Source of the DNA: Pyxidicoccus sp. MSG2
GTDB lineage: Bacteria > Myxococcota > Myxococcia > Myxococcales > Myxococcaceae
Direction: 5' to 3'
Assembly: GCF_026626705.1 (NCBI RefSeq)
Contig: NZ_JAPNKC010000001.1
Span: 4,030,001-4,094,000, forward strand
DNA length: 64,000 nt
Positions within the stretch are counted from its first letter, which is position 1. Each line of letters opens with the position of its first letter. This document shows, piece after piece, positions 1 to 7,712 of this stretch. A program made the position numbers and the translations under genes. The notes under the pieces were generated by a model. It was not told the DNA's origin and did no database searches. It saw only the letters and a program-made list of their open reading frames with translations.

Positions 1-470
1 GAGAGGTAGAGCGGCTCCAGTGACGCGTCCGGGGAGACGAGGTGCACCACCATCAGGATGTCCGTGCTCGTCTTCTCCGTGAGCACGCCCAGCCGCTGCA
101 CCTCCTGCGGCAGGCGCGGCAGCGCGCGCGCCACGCGGTTCTGCACCTGCACCTGCGCGAGGTCCGCGTCCACGCCCTGGGCGAACGTCACCGTGAGGGA
201 CACGCGGCCGTCGCTGGTGGACTGCGAGGACATGTAGAGCATGCCCTCCACGCCGTTGATTTCCTGCTCCAGCGGCGCGGCCACCGTCTCCGCGATGACG
301 CGCGGGTTGGCGCCGGGGTAGGCCGCGCGCACCACCACCGTGGGCGGCGCGACGGCGGGGTACTCACTGAGGGGAAGCTGGACGATGGAGAGCCCTCCCG
401 CGATGAGCAGGAGGACGGAGAGCACGGCCGCGAAGATGGGCCGGTCGACGAAGAAGTGGGCGAACTTCAT
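1..470 (-). CDS. RND efflux permease (AcrB/HAE1-like), N-terminal part
   Basis: Inner-membrane proton-driven pump of the resistance-nodulation-division family. Only the first ~156 residues lie in the window; the gene runs off the left edge. The start MKFAHFFVDRPIFAAVL is the classic RND N-terminus: a short cytoplasmic helix, then TM1. It is followed by the conserved P-L-S-E-Y-P and A-Y-P-G-A-N-P stretches and by EQEINGVEGMLYMSS of the first porter domain. The ATG overlaps the stop of the adaptor gene upstream as ATGA, so the two are translationally coupled. Family is certain; substrate cannot be told. Confidence 0.95.
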   Translation of the reverse strand, partial: MKFAHFFVDRPIFAAVLSVLLLIAGGLSIVQLPLSEYPAVAPPTVVVRAAYPGANPRVIAETVAAPLEQEINGVEGMLYMSSQSTSDGRVSLTVTFAQGVDADLAQVQVQNRVARALPRLPQEVQRLGVLTEKTSTDILMVVHLVSPDASLEPLYL

Positions 471-1654
471 GGCCGGGCGCTCCCCGCGCGCTGCGTCTTC
501 GCCATCGCCACGAGCTTCGGCGTCACCTTCATGCCGGGCCGGGCGAGGCCCTTGAGGACGATGCGCTCGCCGGGCGACAGGCCCTTCACCACCGTGCGCA
601 GGCCGCCGTCGCTGGCGCCCAGCTCCACGCGGCGCTGCTCCAGCGCCCCGTCCGCGCCCACCACGAGCACGTAGCGGCCCTGCTGGTCCGTGCCCACCGC
701 CAGGTCGTCGATGAGGACCGTGTCGCGGGACGGGCCCGTCTCCAGGCGCACGCGCGCGAAGAGGCCCGGGGTGAGCCGGCCGTCGGGATTGGACAGGACG
801 GCGCGTGCCCGCGCGGTGCCGGTGCCGGAGTCCACCTTGTTGGACAGGAAGTCGAGCTTCGCCTCGTGGGGGAAGCCGTCCTCGCCCAGCAGCGCCACGC
901 GCACGGGCACGGGCTGGATGCGCCCGTCGGCCTGGCGGCCCGAGGGGCCGGCGCTGGCGAAGCGCAGGTAGGTGGGCTCGTCCACGTCGAAGTAGACGTA
1001 GAACGGGTCCACCGAGACGATGGTGGTGAGCAGCGTGGCCCCGGCGGTGCCGCCGCTGACGAGGTTGCCCGGCGTTACGAGCGCCTGTCCCACGCGGCCG
1101 TTGATGGGCGCGCGGACCTTGGTGTCCTGGAGGTCGATTTCCGCGGAGCGCACGGCGGCGCGGGCGGACTCGACGCGGGCGAGGCTCTCGGCGTGCTCGG
1201 CCTTGAGCACGTCGAAGTCACTCTGGGAGATGACGCGCTCAGCCACGAGCTTCTCGCCGCGCTCGAAGCGGCTCTTCGCCAGGGTGCTGCGCTCCTCGGA
1301 CTGGCGCAGGTCGGCCTGCGCGCGAGAGAGCGTGGCCTCGTAGGTGCGCGCGTCGAGCTGGAAGAGCACCTGCCCGGCCTTGACCAGCCCGCCCTCGGCG
1401 AAGCGGACGGAGTCGATGTAGCCGCCCACGCGGGGACGCAACTCCACGCTCTGCACGGCGGCGAGCGCGCCGGTGAACTCCGCGCTCTCCGACAGGGGCT
1501 TCGTGACGACCTCTGCCACCACGACTTCGGGGGCCGCCGGTTGCGCGGCTCCCTGCCCTGACTGCTCTCCCTTGCCGTCCCGGGCCAGGACGAAACCACC
1601 CACCACCAGCGGGGCGACCAGGGCCGCTCCCACCACGACACGTCTGAGCTTCAT
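467..1654 (-). CDS. RND efflux periplasmic adaptor (membrane fusion protein)
   Basis: 395-residue adaptor linking an RND pump to an outer-membrane channel. An N-terminal signal/anchor (MKLRRVVVGAALVAPLVV) is followed by a lipoyl half-motif (RPRVGGYIDSVRFAEGG), a coiled-coil hairpin rich in Ala/Glu/Arg, the second lipoyl half (TKVRAPINGRVG) and beta-barrel and membrane-proximal domains. The start at 1654 is chosen over an ATG 12 codons upstream because AGAGGAG lies about 8 nt before it and the signal sequence begins there. First gene of the efflux operon; its stop overlaps the permease ATG. No regulator is adjacent; a possible operator lies at 2011-2044. Confidence 0.95.
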   Translation of the reverse strand: MKLRRVVVGAALVAPLVVGGFVLARDGKGEQSGQGAAQPAAPEVVVAEVVTKPLSESAEFTGALAAVQSVELRPRVGGYIDSVRFAEGGLVKAGQVLFQLDARTYEATLSRAQADLRQSEERSTLAKSRFERGEKLVAERVISQSDFDVLKAEHAESLARVESARAAVRSAEIDLQDTKVRAPINGRVGQALVTPGNLVSGGTAGATLLTTIVSVDPFYVYFDVDEPTYLRFASAGPSGRQADGRIQPVPVRVALLGEDGFPHEAKLDFLSNKVDSGTGTARARAVLSNPDGRLTPGLFARVRLETGPSRDTVLIDDLAVGTDQQGRYVLVVGADGALEQRRVELGASDGGLRTVVKGLSPGERIVLKGLARPGMKVTPKLVAMAKTQRAGSARP

Positions 1655-2010
1655 GGATGACTCCTCTGCTGCGAAGGCACACGACGGCACGAGACGACTC
1701 GCGCTCCCGCGAGCCGCCGCGTTCTGCCGGCGTCGAGATTCAGGGCGTGAGCAGGGCTCCGCCCGGGCCCCTCCCGCGGAACACGTGTGTCCGCCGGGGA
1801 GCCGGGATGTGGATGGAATTCAGGGCCGCGAACGAAGGTCCGCGCGGGCTCTTACGGGGAATCGACCGGGGCGCGAGTCGCGCCGCTGCGTTGTCGACGA
1901 CAACATGGGTGCGCCGGGAGCGTCCGGCGTTCTCGCGCACCGTGGCGGAACGTCGGGACAGTGGCGGCCATCCGCGCCCCATCCATGGGGGCGAGGGAAT
2001 ATCCGGGGGT

Positions 2011-2044
2011 GTAACCGGCCACGAAATGAAACATGGCGGGTTAC
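2011..2044. promoter_or_regulatory. Inverted repeat, possible repressor operator
   Basis: Arms gtaaccggcca (2011-2021) and tggcgggttac (2034-2044) pair at 9 of 11 positions around a 12-nt spacer. Size and symmetry resemble a TetR/MarR-type operator, and the surrounding 40 bases are unusually AT-rich for this genome. It lies ~360 nt upstream of the efflux adaptor start. Function is inferred only. Confidence 0.3.
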
Positions 2045-2144
2045 TAATCACCCCGGAGCAAGGGGCGCAATGGATTCTTCCTTCCCTCCAGGACGGGGGC
2101 GGAGACCTCCCGCGAACCCTTTCCGGGTCGTGGCTGAAACGACA

Positions 2145-2176
2145 CGTCCGGGCCCGCGGTGGCGCGGGCCCGGACG
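2145..2176 (-). terminator. Strong GC hairpin after the SDR gene
   Basis: Perfect 14-bp stem cgtccgggcccgcg / cgcgggcccggacg with a 4-nt loop, 40 nt beyond the stop of the SDR gene. No clear U-tract follows on the minus strand, so it may be a weak or Rho-assisted terminator or an mRNA-stabilising stem. Confidence 0.5.
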
Positions 2177-2216
2177 AAAATAGTCTCGCTGCTGGAAGGA
2201 CTTGACGCAGGGCCAC

Positions 2217-2993
2217 TCAGAGCTTGAAGCCGCCCGTCACCTCGATTCGCTGGCCGGTGAGCCAGCGGGTCTCCGGGGCGAGCAGCATGGCCACGATGCC
2301 GCCGATGTCGTCGGGCACTCCCACGCGACCGAGCGCCGTCTCCGAGGCGACGAATTTCTGCAGCTCGACGTCGCGCATCGCTCCGCCGCCGAAGTCGGTC
2401 TCGATACCGCCCGGAGCGATGACGTTGACCGAGATGCGCCGCGGTCCCAGCTCCGCGGCCATGTATCGCGTGAGGACCTCGACGCCGCCCTTCATCACCG
2501 CATAGGCCGAGTAGCCGGGGAACGTGTAGCGCGCGAGGCCGGTCGACACGTTCAGAATCCGGCCGCCGTCCGCGATGAGCGGCAGGAGCTTCTGCGCGAG
2601 GAAGAACGTGCCCTTGAGGTGGACGTTCAAGAGCTCGTCGAACTGCTCCTCCGTGGTGTCGGCGAAGGGGGCACCGATACCCGTGCCGGCGTTGTTCACC
2701 AGGTAGTCGAAGCGCTCGCGCTTCCACACGCTGGCGAGCTCGGCCTTCACCGCCATGGCGAACGCCTGGAACCCCGCGCTCTTGCCGACGTCGAAGGGCA
2801 GAACCGCGGCCTTGCGTCCCTTGGCTTCAATCCGCGCCGCCACCTCTCGCGCCTCCTTCACCGAGGTCCGGTAGGTGAGAATCACATCGACGCCGCGGTC
2901 GGCGAGGGTCAGGGCCATGCTCCTGCCAAGCCCGCGACTGCCGCCAGTGATGAGGGCAATGGGGGCAGCGGTGCTGCCGTTCGTCGTGCTCAT
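2217..2993 (-). CDS. SDR-family NAD(P)-dependent oxidoreductase
   Basis: 258-residue classical short-chain dehydrogenase/reductase. Rossmann cofactor motif TGGSRGLG at residues 16-23, structural NNAG at 100-103, catalytic Ser150, and YAVMK giving Tyr164 and Lys168. The C-terminus GQRIEVTGGFKL is typical of the FabG-like branch. The start at 2993 is preferred over an upstream ATG because AAAGGGAG precedes it by ~6 nt. Divergent from an HxlR regulator 124 bp away, a common arrangement in which the regulator controls the dehydrogenase. Substrate unknown. Confidence 0.92.
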   Translation of the reverse strand: MSTTNGSTAAPIALITGGSRGLGRSMALTLADRGVDVILTYRTSVKEAREVAARIEAKGRKAAVLPFDVGKSAGFQAFAMAVKAELASVWKRERFDYLVNNAGTGIGAPFADTTEEQFDELLNVHLKGTFFLAQKLLPLIADGGRILNVSTGLARYTFPGYSAYAVMKGGVEVLTRYMAAELGPRRISVNVIAPGGIETDFGGGAMRDVELQKFVASETALGRVGVPDDIGGIVAMLLAPETRWLTGQRIEVTGGFKL

Positions 2994-3070
2994 GAGGCTC
3001 CCTTTCAAACGGCTCACGGTGTGCCGTGAAAGAGATGTGCCGTACGGCCCTGGTCGTCGCTAGATACTCT

Positions 3071-3106
3071 TTCGTCCCATACGAACCGGTTCGCCCCATA
3101 CGAACC
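3071..3106. promoter_or_regulatory. Tandem direct repeat, likely HxlR operator
   Basis: Two copies of ttcgYcccatacgaacc (3071-3087 and 3090-3106) differ at one base and have a 19-nt period. Each copy is itself partly palindromic (ttcg…cgaa). They lie in the divergent promoter region between the SDR and HxlR genes, 12-47 nt before the regulator ATG. This is the expected place for autoregulated dimer sites of a winged-helix repressor. Confidence 0.6.
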
Positions 3107-3117
3107 TGGCGGTAACC

Positions 3118-3543
3118 ATGCCGACACTCTTCAAACAGCTTCCTCCCCTGCCAGCGGAGCGCGCACTCAAGGTCATCGGCGGCCGTTGGAAGGTGGTCAT
3201 TCTCTATTACCTGTTTGAAGGCCCGAAACGCCTCTCGGAGCTCAGGCGCCTGGCGCCGCTCGCGAGCCAGAAGGTCCTGGTCCAGCAGCTTCGGGAGATG
3301 GAGGAGCACGGCATCGTTGACCGCAAGGTCTTCGCCCAAGTGCCTCCGCGCGTGGAGTACTCGGCGACGAAGCTGGGCCTCAGCCTCCAGCCCATCATCG
3401 CGTCGCTCTGCGAATGGGGCCGCCATCACGCGTCGGAGCTGAGCGCGCTCGATGCACCTGAAGTACAGGAGCGACCGGGTGGCGTCCGCAAACCCCGGCA
3501 GGCTGCGATTGGCATCAAGCCGGCCGGGCAGTCCCTCGACTGA
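3118..3543 (+). CDS. HxlR-family winged-helix transcriptional regulator
   Basis: 141-residue DNA-binding protein of the HxlR/MarR-like class. It shows the family signature: ALKVIGGRWKVVILYYL (helix 1), FEGPKRLSELRR, then LVQQLREMEEHGIVDRKVF (recognition helix and wing), EYSATKLGLSLQPII and a final dimerisation helix CEWGRHH. The usual CxxxxxxxLIGGKW cysteine region is represented by ERALKVIGGRW without a cysteine. Divergent from the SDR gene with an operator-like repeat between, so it probably represses that gene and itself. The last ~30 residues are a low-complexity tail. Confidence 0.92.
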   Translation: MPTLFKQLPPLPAERALKVIGGRWKVVILYYLFEGPKRLSELRRLAPLASQKVLVQQLREMEEHGIVDRKVFAQVPPRVEYSATKLGLSLQPIIASLCEWGRHHASELSALDAPEVQERPGGVRKPRQAAIGIKPAGQSLD

Positions 3544-3553
3544 CGCCGGGGCC

Positions 3554-3573
3554 GCAGGGGCGTGCTCCCCTGC
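3554..3573 (+). terminator. Small hairpin after HxlR gene
   Basis: 7-bp stem gcagggg/cccctgc with a 6-nt loop, 10 nt after the HxlR stop codon. No U-tract; a weak terminator candidate. Confidence 0.3.
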
Positions 3574-3638
3574 CCGCCCTCCGGTCTGCGGTGGGAGGCC
3601 GCTGGTCAGCGGCGCCTGGCCGTCCCACCTTTGAGGGC

Positions 3639-5000
3639 ATGAGCCCGCCACGGGGTACGAGCCCGTTCGAGGACGAGCAGGACGCCTCGCCTGCCCTGCT
3701 GGAGGGTGTGCGAGCGGCCGCGCTCCCGCTGAGTGGCAGGTCCGAGGACCTGGAGCCGCTCCTCGAGAGCATCGGCGACGCGCGCTTCGTCCTCCTGGGC
3801 GAGGCCACCCACGGCACCCACGAGTTCTACCAGGCCCGCGCCGCGCTCACCCGCCGCCTCGTCTCCGAGCACGGCTTCACCGCCGTGGCCGTGGAGGCGG
3901 ACTGGCCGGATGCCCTGCGCGTCAACGCCTTCGTCCACGGTGAGGGCAACGACAGGAACGCCGCGAGCGCGCTCGGCAACTTCCAGCGCTTCCCCAAGTG
4001 GATGTGGCGCAACCGCGACGTGGAGGAACTGGTCACCTGGCTGCGCGCACACAACGCCAGCGTGGGCCCGGAGTTCCGCGCCGGCTTCTACGGGCTGGAC
4101 CTCTACAGCCTCCACGCGTCCATGCGCGAGGTGGTGGCCTATCTGGAGACGGTGGACCCCGCCGCCGCCCAGCGCGCCCGCGAGCGCTACTCCTGCTTCG
4201 ACCACTTCGGCTATGAGCCACAGGCCTACGGCGCGGCCACCACCTACGCCCATGCGGAGACCTGTGAGGCCGCGGTCCAGGCGCAGTTGATGGAGCTACA
4301 GCGGCGCGCGCCCCTCAACACGCGGGACGAGGATGCGCGCTTCTTCGCCGAGCAGAACGCCCAGCTCGCCGCCGACGCGGAGGGCTACTACCGCGCCATG
4401 TACGCGGGCCGTCACGAGGGGTGGAACCTGCGCGACACGCACATGGCAAATGCCGCGGACGCGCTGCTGAAGCACCTGTCCCGCAAGGGGCGCAAAGCGC
4501 GCATGGTCATCTGGGCGCACAACTCACACCTGGGCGACGCACGCGCCACGCAGATGGGCGACCAGGGCGAGCTGAACCTGGGGCAGCTCCTGCGCGAGCG
4601 GCACGGCGACGCCACGTACAACGTGGGCTTCACCACGTACACCGGCGTCGTGATTGCCGCGCACGAGTGGGACGAGCCGGGCCTGCGCCGCCGCATCCAA
4701 CCCGCCATGGCCGGCAGCTACGAGCACCTCTTCCACGAGGTGGGCCTGCCGTCCTTCCTGCTGCGCATGGAAGATTTGGGCGAAGCGGCCGGCGGCCTGC
4801 ACGAGCGCCGGCTGGAGCGCGCCATCGGCGTCGTGTATGCGCCGCGCACCGAGCGCTGGAGCCACTACTTCCACGCGGACCTGCCCGCGCAGTTCGACGC
4901 CGTGCTGCACTACGACGAAACGCGCGCCCTGCGGCCGCTCGACGCCGACTCCGGCCACGAGGAGGAGGACGCGCCCGACACCTATCCCTTCGGCTTGTGA
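3639..5000 (+). CDS. Erythromycin esterase-like family protein
   Basis: 453 residues. GEATHGTHEFYQAR at ~54-67 is the EreA/EreB-type active-site motif (Glu55, His58), followed by VEADWPDALRVN, WMWRN, WNLRDTHMA and WAHNSHLGDA, all diagnostic of the family. Proteins of this type with no linked phosphoribosyltransferase are common in soil bacteria, and most have no proven macrolide activity, so esterase or hydrolase action on a lactone is inferred. The start MSPPRG is chosen at the beginning of the conserved region; an in-frame ATG 16 codons upstream is possible. Convergent with the next gene. Confidence 0.88.
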   Translation: MSPPRGTSPFEDEQDASPALLEGVRAAALPLSGRSEDLEPLLESIGDARFVLLGEATHGTHEFYQARAALTRRLVSEHGFTAVAVEADWPDALRVNAFVHGEGNDRNAASALGNFQRFPKWMWRNRDVEELVTWLRAHNASVGPEFRAGFYGLDLYSLHASMREVVAYLETVDPAAAQRARERYSCFDHFGYEPQAYGAATTYAHAETCEAAVQAQLMELQRRAPLNTRDEDARFFAEQNAQLAADAEGYYRAMYAGRHEGWNLRDTHMANAADALLKHLSRKGRKARMVIWAHNSHLGDARATQMGDQGELNLGQLLRERHGDATYNVGFTTYTGVVIAAHEWDEPGLRRRIQPAMAGSYEHLFHEVGLPSFLLRMEDLGEAAGGLHERRLERAIGVVYAPRTERWSHYFHADLPAQFDAVLHYDETRALRPLDADSGHEEEDAPDTYPFGL

Positions 5001-5068
5001 GGAGCGGAGTGGGCGCCACGACCCGGGTCCGACCCCAGGGGCCGTGGCACTCCCACTCCCTTCCTCAC
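4997..5068. terminator. Imperfect hairpin between convergent genes
   Basis: gtgagga…gagtggg…ccacg on the left pairs with cgtgg…cccactc…tcctcac on the right. It starts at the stop codon of the esterase-like gene and ends 13 nt before the 3' end of the convergent minus-strand gene. Probably a bidirectional terminator. Confidence 0.45.
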
Positions 5069-5080
5069 CCCGGAAGAGGG

Positions 5081-5620
5081 CTACTTCTTCGGCGCGGGCG
5101 CGGGCGTCGTGGGAGCCGGCGTGGCGGGGGCGGGCTTCGCCGCCTGCGCCTTCTCGTAGGCGGCGACGCGCTTCGTGACTTCGCCCATCAGGTCATTGGG
5201 AATGGGGACGGAGAGGTTGTACTGGGCAATCTTCCAGGCGTTGCCCTCCTTCACCAGCACGCCGCTGCCGCGGCTGGGGCCCAGGTTGGGCGTGTCGAGC
5301 GTCTCGTCGAACCAGGCCACCGTGCCGTCCGCCGAGAGGGAGATGAAGCGCTTCACCGGCTTGAAGCTCCACGCCTTGCCCTTGGAGAAGTAGGGCTTGG
5401 ACCAGGCGCGGAACTCGTCTCGAGTCCACCGCTCGGTGGCATCGGTGCCCATGAAGACGCCATCGGCGGTGAAGTGGCCGAAGTAGCGCGGCTCGTCCGC
5501 GGCGGCGGCGGCCTTGTGCCAGTCATCCAGCACCGCGGCGACGGCGGCCTTCGGGTCGGCGGGGGAGGTGCCCACGGGGGCGGCGGCGAGTGCGAGAAGC
5601 AGCAGGGAGACAGTGGTCAC
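5081..5620 (-). CDS. Secreted SnoaL/NTF2-like (DUF4440-type) protein
   Basis: About 179 residues with an N-terminal signal peptide (VTTVSLLLLALAAAPVG) and a single NTF2-like domain: AVLDDWHKAAAAADEPRYFGHFTADGVF, then TRDEFRAW, ISLSADGTVAWFDE and a final GNAWKIAQYNLS strand. The tail is Ala/Pro/Thr-rich. Such domains bind small ligands or serve as adaptors; no catalytic residues can be assigned. I chose the GTG at 5620 because the signal peptide begins there; the ATG at 5683 would add 21 residues of unlikely sequence. Confidence 0.75.
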   Translation of the reverse strand: MTTVSLLLLALAAAPVGTSPADPKAAVAAVLDDWHKAAAAADEPRYFGHFTADGVFMGTDATERWTRDEFRAWSKPYFSKGKAWSFKPVKRFISLSADGTVAWFDETLDTPNLGPSRGSGVLVKEGNAWKIAQYNLSVPIPNDLMGEVTKRVAAYEKAQAAKPAPATPAPTTPAPAPKK

Positions 5621-5718
5621 GCGGAGAGACCTCGTCAGGCAGAAGGTTCGCGGTATGAAGCGGCACGCGGTGCCCCGGGTCAAGGCGCTCGGGGGCGGAA
5701 TAGAAAGGTGTCTCGCAG

Positions 5719-6501
5719 ATGGTCCTCGAGAGCTTCGGGGTGGGTGAGGGCGACGTGCCCACGGTGATGCTGCACGGCTTCCTCGGGACGGGGCGGAATC
5801 TGCGCTCGCTGGCGGCGGCCTGGAGCGCGGCGGACCCGCGCCGGCGCTTCCTGCTGCCGGACCTCACCGGCCATGGCAGCTCGCCGGCCCTGCCCGCCAG
5901 CGCGGACCTCTTCACCCTGGCCCGCGACGTGGTGGACACGGCGCGCGCGCAGGGCATCTCCGGTCCGTTCGACTGGGTGGGCCACTCGCTGGGCGGGCGC
6001 GTGTCGCTGGCCGGCAGCCTCCACGTGCCCGAGGCCGTCCGGAGCGTCACGCTGCTGGACATCACCCCGGGCCCGGTGCCGGGCGACCTGTCGGAGAGCG
6101 GCAAGGTGCTGGGCGTGCTGCTCCAGGCGCCGCCGCGCGCGGACAACCGCCGGGCGATGCGCGCGGAGCTGACCGGGCGCGGCCTGTCCGAGCCGCTGGC
6201 GGACTGGCTGCTGATGAACCTGGTCACCCAGCCGGACGGCGTGAAGTGGCGCTTCGACCGGCAGGCGCTGGCGGAATTGCACTCGCGCGTCAACGGCACG
6301 GATTTGTGGGAGGCGGTGGAGCGCCAGGGCCGCCCGCCCATGCGCTGCATCCGGGGTGGGAAGGCGAAGTACGTGTCGGACGCGGACGCGGAGCGCATGG
6401 TCGCCGCCGGCTGTCCCGTGGCCACGCTCCCGGACGCGGGCCACTTCGTCCACGTGGACGCGCCACAGGCCCTGCTGGAGTGGTTGATGCAGGAGGCGTG
6501 A
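5719..6501 (+). CDS. Alpha/beta-fold hydrolase
   Basis: 260-residue cytoplasmic esterase-type hydrolase similar in layout to YbfF and MenH. Oxyanion-hole HG at 19-20 (LHGFLGTGRN), nucleophile elbow GHSLGG with Ser90, and catalytic His242 in DAGHFVHVDAP. GAAAGGTG lies ~9 nt before the ATG. Divergent from the SnoaL-like gene and convergent with the lipoprotein at 6529. Substrate unknown. Confidence 0.9.
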   Translation: MVLESFGVGEGDVPTVMLHGFLGTGRNLRSLAAAWSAADPRRRFLLPDLTGHGSSPALPASADLFTLARDVVDTARAQGISGPFDWVGHSLGGRVSLAGSLHVPEAVRSVTLLDITPGPVPGDLSESGKVLGVLLQAPPRADNRRAMRAELTGRGLSEPLADWLLMNLVTQPDGVKWRFDRQALAELHSRVNGTDLWEAVERQGRPPMRCIRGGKAKYVSDADAERMVAAGCPVATLPDAGHFVHVDAPQALLEWLMQEA

Positions 6502-6528
6502 TAGGGGGCCGGGCGCCCGACCGAGGGA

Positions 6529-6948
6529 CTACTGCTGCACCTTGAGGATGCGCCACCCCCGGACGTCGATGACGTAGCTGGCGCCCACATCGAGGATGGG
6601 CGGCCCACCGATGTCACACGCCTCCGGGTTGGGGACGATGCTGACGTACATGACACCTTCCGGGCCCGGTGCAGTCGCCACATCGTAGGACTCACGCCGC
6701 GAGAGACATTCCTGGAGTGGCGTCGCTCCGGTCGGGAGCTTGTGGTCCCACGGAAGGTAGTCCTCCATCGCCAACTGGATGGCTCTCAGCGAGGTCCCCG
6801 CGATGATTTGCCGCCCTTCGAGTGGGAGCGCGAGGGGGAGCTCCACGGCTGCCGCCTCCTCCGGAGGCGCATGTGGCGGACGTGGTGGGCGCTGGAACAG
6901 CGCACAGGCGGGGAGAAGAAGGAAAAGGACTGGCAGCGCGCGCTTCAT
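6529..6948 (-). CDS. Small lipoprotein, unknown function
   Basis: 139 residues beginning MKRALPVLFLLLPACALF, a lipoprotein signal with lipobox LLPAC. After a Pro-rich linker comes a compact domain with Cys residues in ECLSRRESYDV and NPEACDIGG, ending in VDVGASYVIDVRGWRILKV-like strands. I do not recognise the family. It follows the JAMM-motif lipoprotein by only 37 nt on the same strand, so the two are probably co-transcribed and may act together at the envelope. The start at 6948 fits the lipobox; an upstream ATG would bury it. Confidence 0.75.
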   Translation of the reverse strand: MKRALPVLFLLLPACALFQRPPRPPHAPPEEAAAVELPLALPLEGRQIIAGTSLRAIQLAMEDYLPWDHKLPTGATPLQECLSRRESYDVATAPGPEGVMYVSIVPNPEACDIGGPPILDVGASYVIDVRGWRILKVQQ

Positions 6949-6985
6949 GGAAGGTGCCTCGACTGAAAAGTCCGCACGTCGTGCG

Positions 6986-7621
6986 TCATTCATTCCCTAC
7001 CGCCGTCACCAGACCGTACCTCTTGTCCTCCGGCCTGATGATGCCCACCAGCTTCCAGCGCTTCTCCTTGCGCAGATAGACCTCGCCAGGACGCTCATCA
7101 TTTTCGACATAGGGGATGAGCTTCATGATTGTGCAAGCCCTGTCGAACTGGATGCGAATGCTCCAGAGTTGCGTCGCAGAAATCCGGTCGCCAGGACTCA
7201 TCTGCGATGGCGCCCAGGGGTGGCTATGGAAGTCCCCCAGGACGGCGGGACGGCCGCGCTCGTCAGCGACGTAGCGAGGAGGAATGCACTTCTTCCGCTT
7301 CGCGGGTCCCACGAGCACTGGCTCTCCCAAGGGCGATGGCATGCTGGCGTAGTACGTGCCATCACCCAGGGAATAGATGGCTCCGCAGTACGCTTGGCCA
7401 TATTCGCCATCCTGCGAGCGTGGCAGCTTCATGATGGCAGGGCATAGCTGGTCGATGACGTCGTCGACATTGGTCGATGGAGTGACAACGGCCCAGGGCC
7501 CCCTCACATGGACATGGTCGCCCGTGCGCCAGTAGCTCTCGGTCACACTCGCCGCCGGGGTGCTGGAAACGCAGCCCACCAGCAGGCCCAGCATCACCGC
7601 CCAGCTCGGCTCGGCGCGCAT
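6986..7621 (-). CDS. Lipoprotein with JAMM (MPN+)-like metal site
   Basis: 211 residues. The signal ends in lipobox LLVGC (Cys17). The domain carries HSHPWAPSQMSPGD: His132, His134, then exactly six residues after Pro135 and S-x-x-D (Ser142, Asp145). This is the full HxHPx6SxxD zinc site of JAMM peptidases, and Glu73 in DGEYGQAYCG is a good fourth residue. The pattern (E…G.IY…GxYY.S.P.G…HSHP…S.GD) also resembles DUF4329. So a metallopeptidase or isopeptidase in the periplasm or outer membrane is plausible but unproven. GGAGGGGAGGG precedes the ATG. Composition looks less GC-rich than neighbours. Confidence 0.72.
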   Translation of the reverse strand: MRAEPSWAVMLGLLVGCVSSTPAASVTESYWRTGDHVHVRGPWAVVTPSTNVDDVIDQLCPAIMKLPRSQDGEYGQAYCGAIYSLGDGTYYASMPSPLGEPVLVGPAKRKKCIPPRYVADERGRPAVLGDFHSHPWAPSQMSPGDRISATQLWSIRIQFDRACTIMKLIPYVENDERPGEVYLRKEKRWKLVGIIRPEDKRYGLVTAVGNE

Positions 7622-7712
7622 GAACGCCCTCCCCTCCGAACCATGCGACGCCGGGCTGGAGGCCGTCCACGCATGGCCAATCCCCGGAGCGATGCATTTG
7701 GATTCACGCGGC

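Larger units (their letters stand above)
1655..2216. other. Intergenic region upstream of the efflux operon
   Basis: About 560 bases between the divergent-reading ends of the efflux operon (left) and the SDR gene (right, whose 3' end is at 2217). Several overlapping open frames exist on both strands, but none has a convincing ribosome site or protein-like composition, so I see no gene. It must hold the efflux promoter. Visible structures are an inverted repeat at 2011-2044 and a strong hairpin at 2145-2176. Confidence 0.6.

Noticed and set aside
1657..2205. 182-codon ORF in the gap upstream of the efflux operon
   Set aside because: No ribosome site, no domain, and overlapping frames are equally open.
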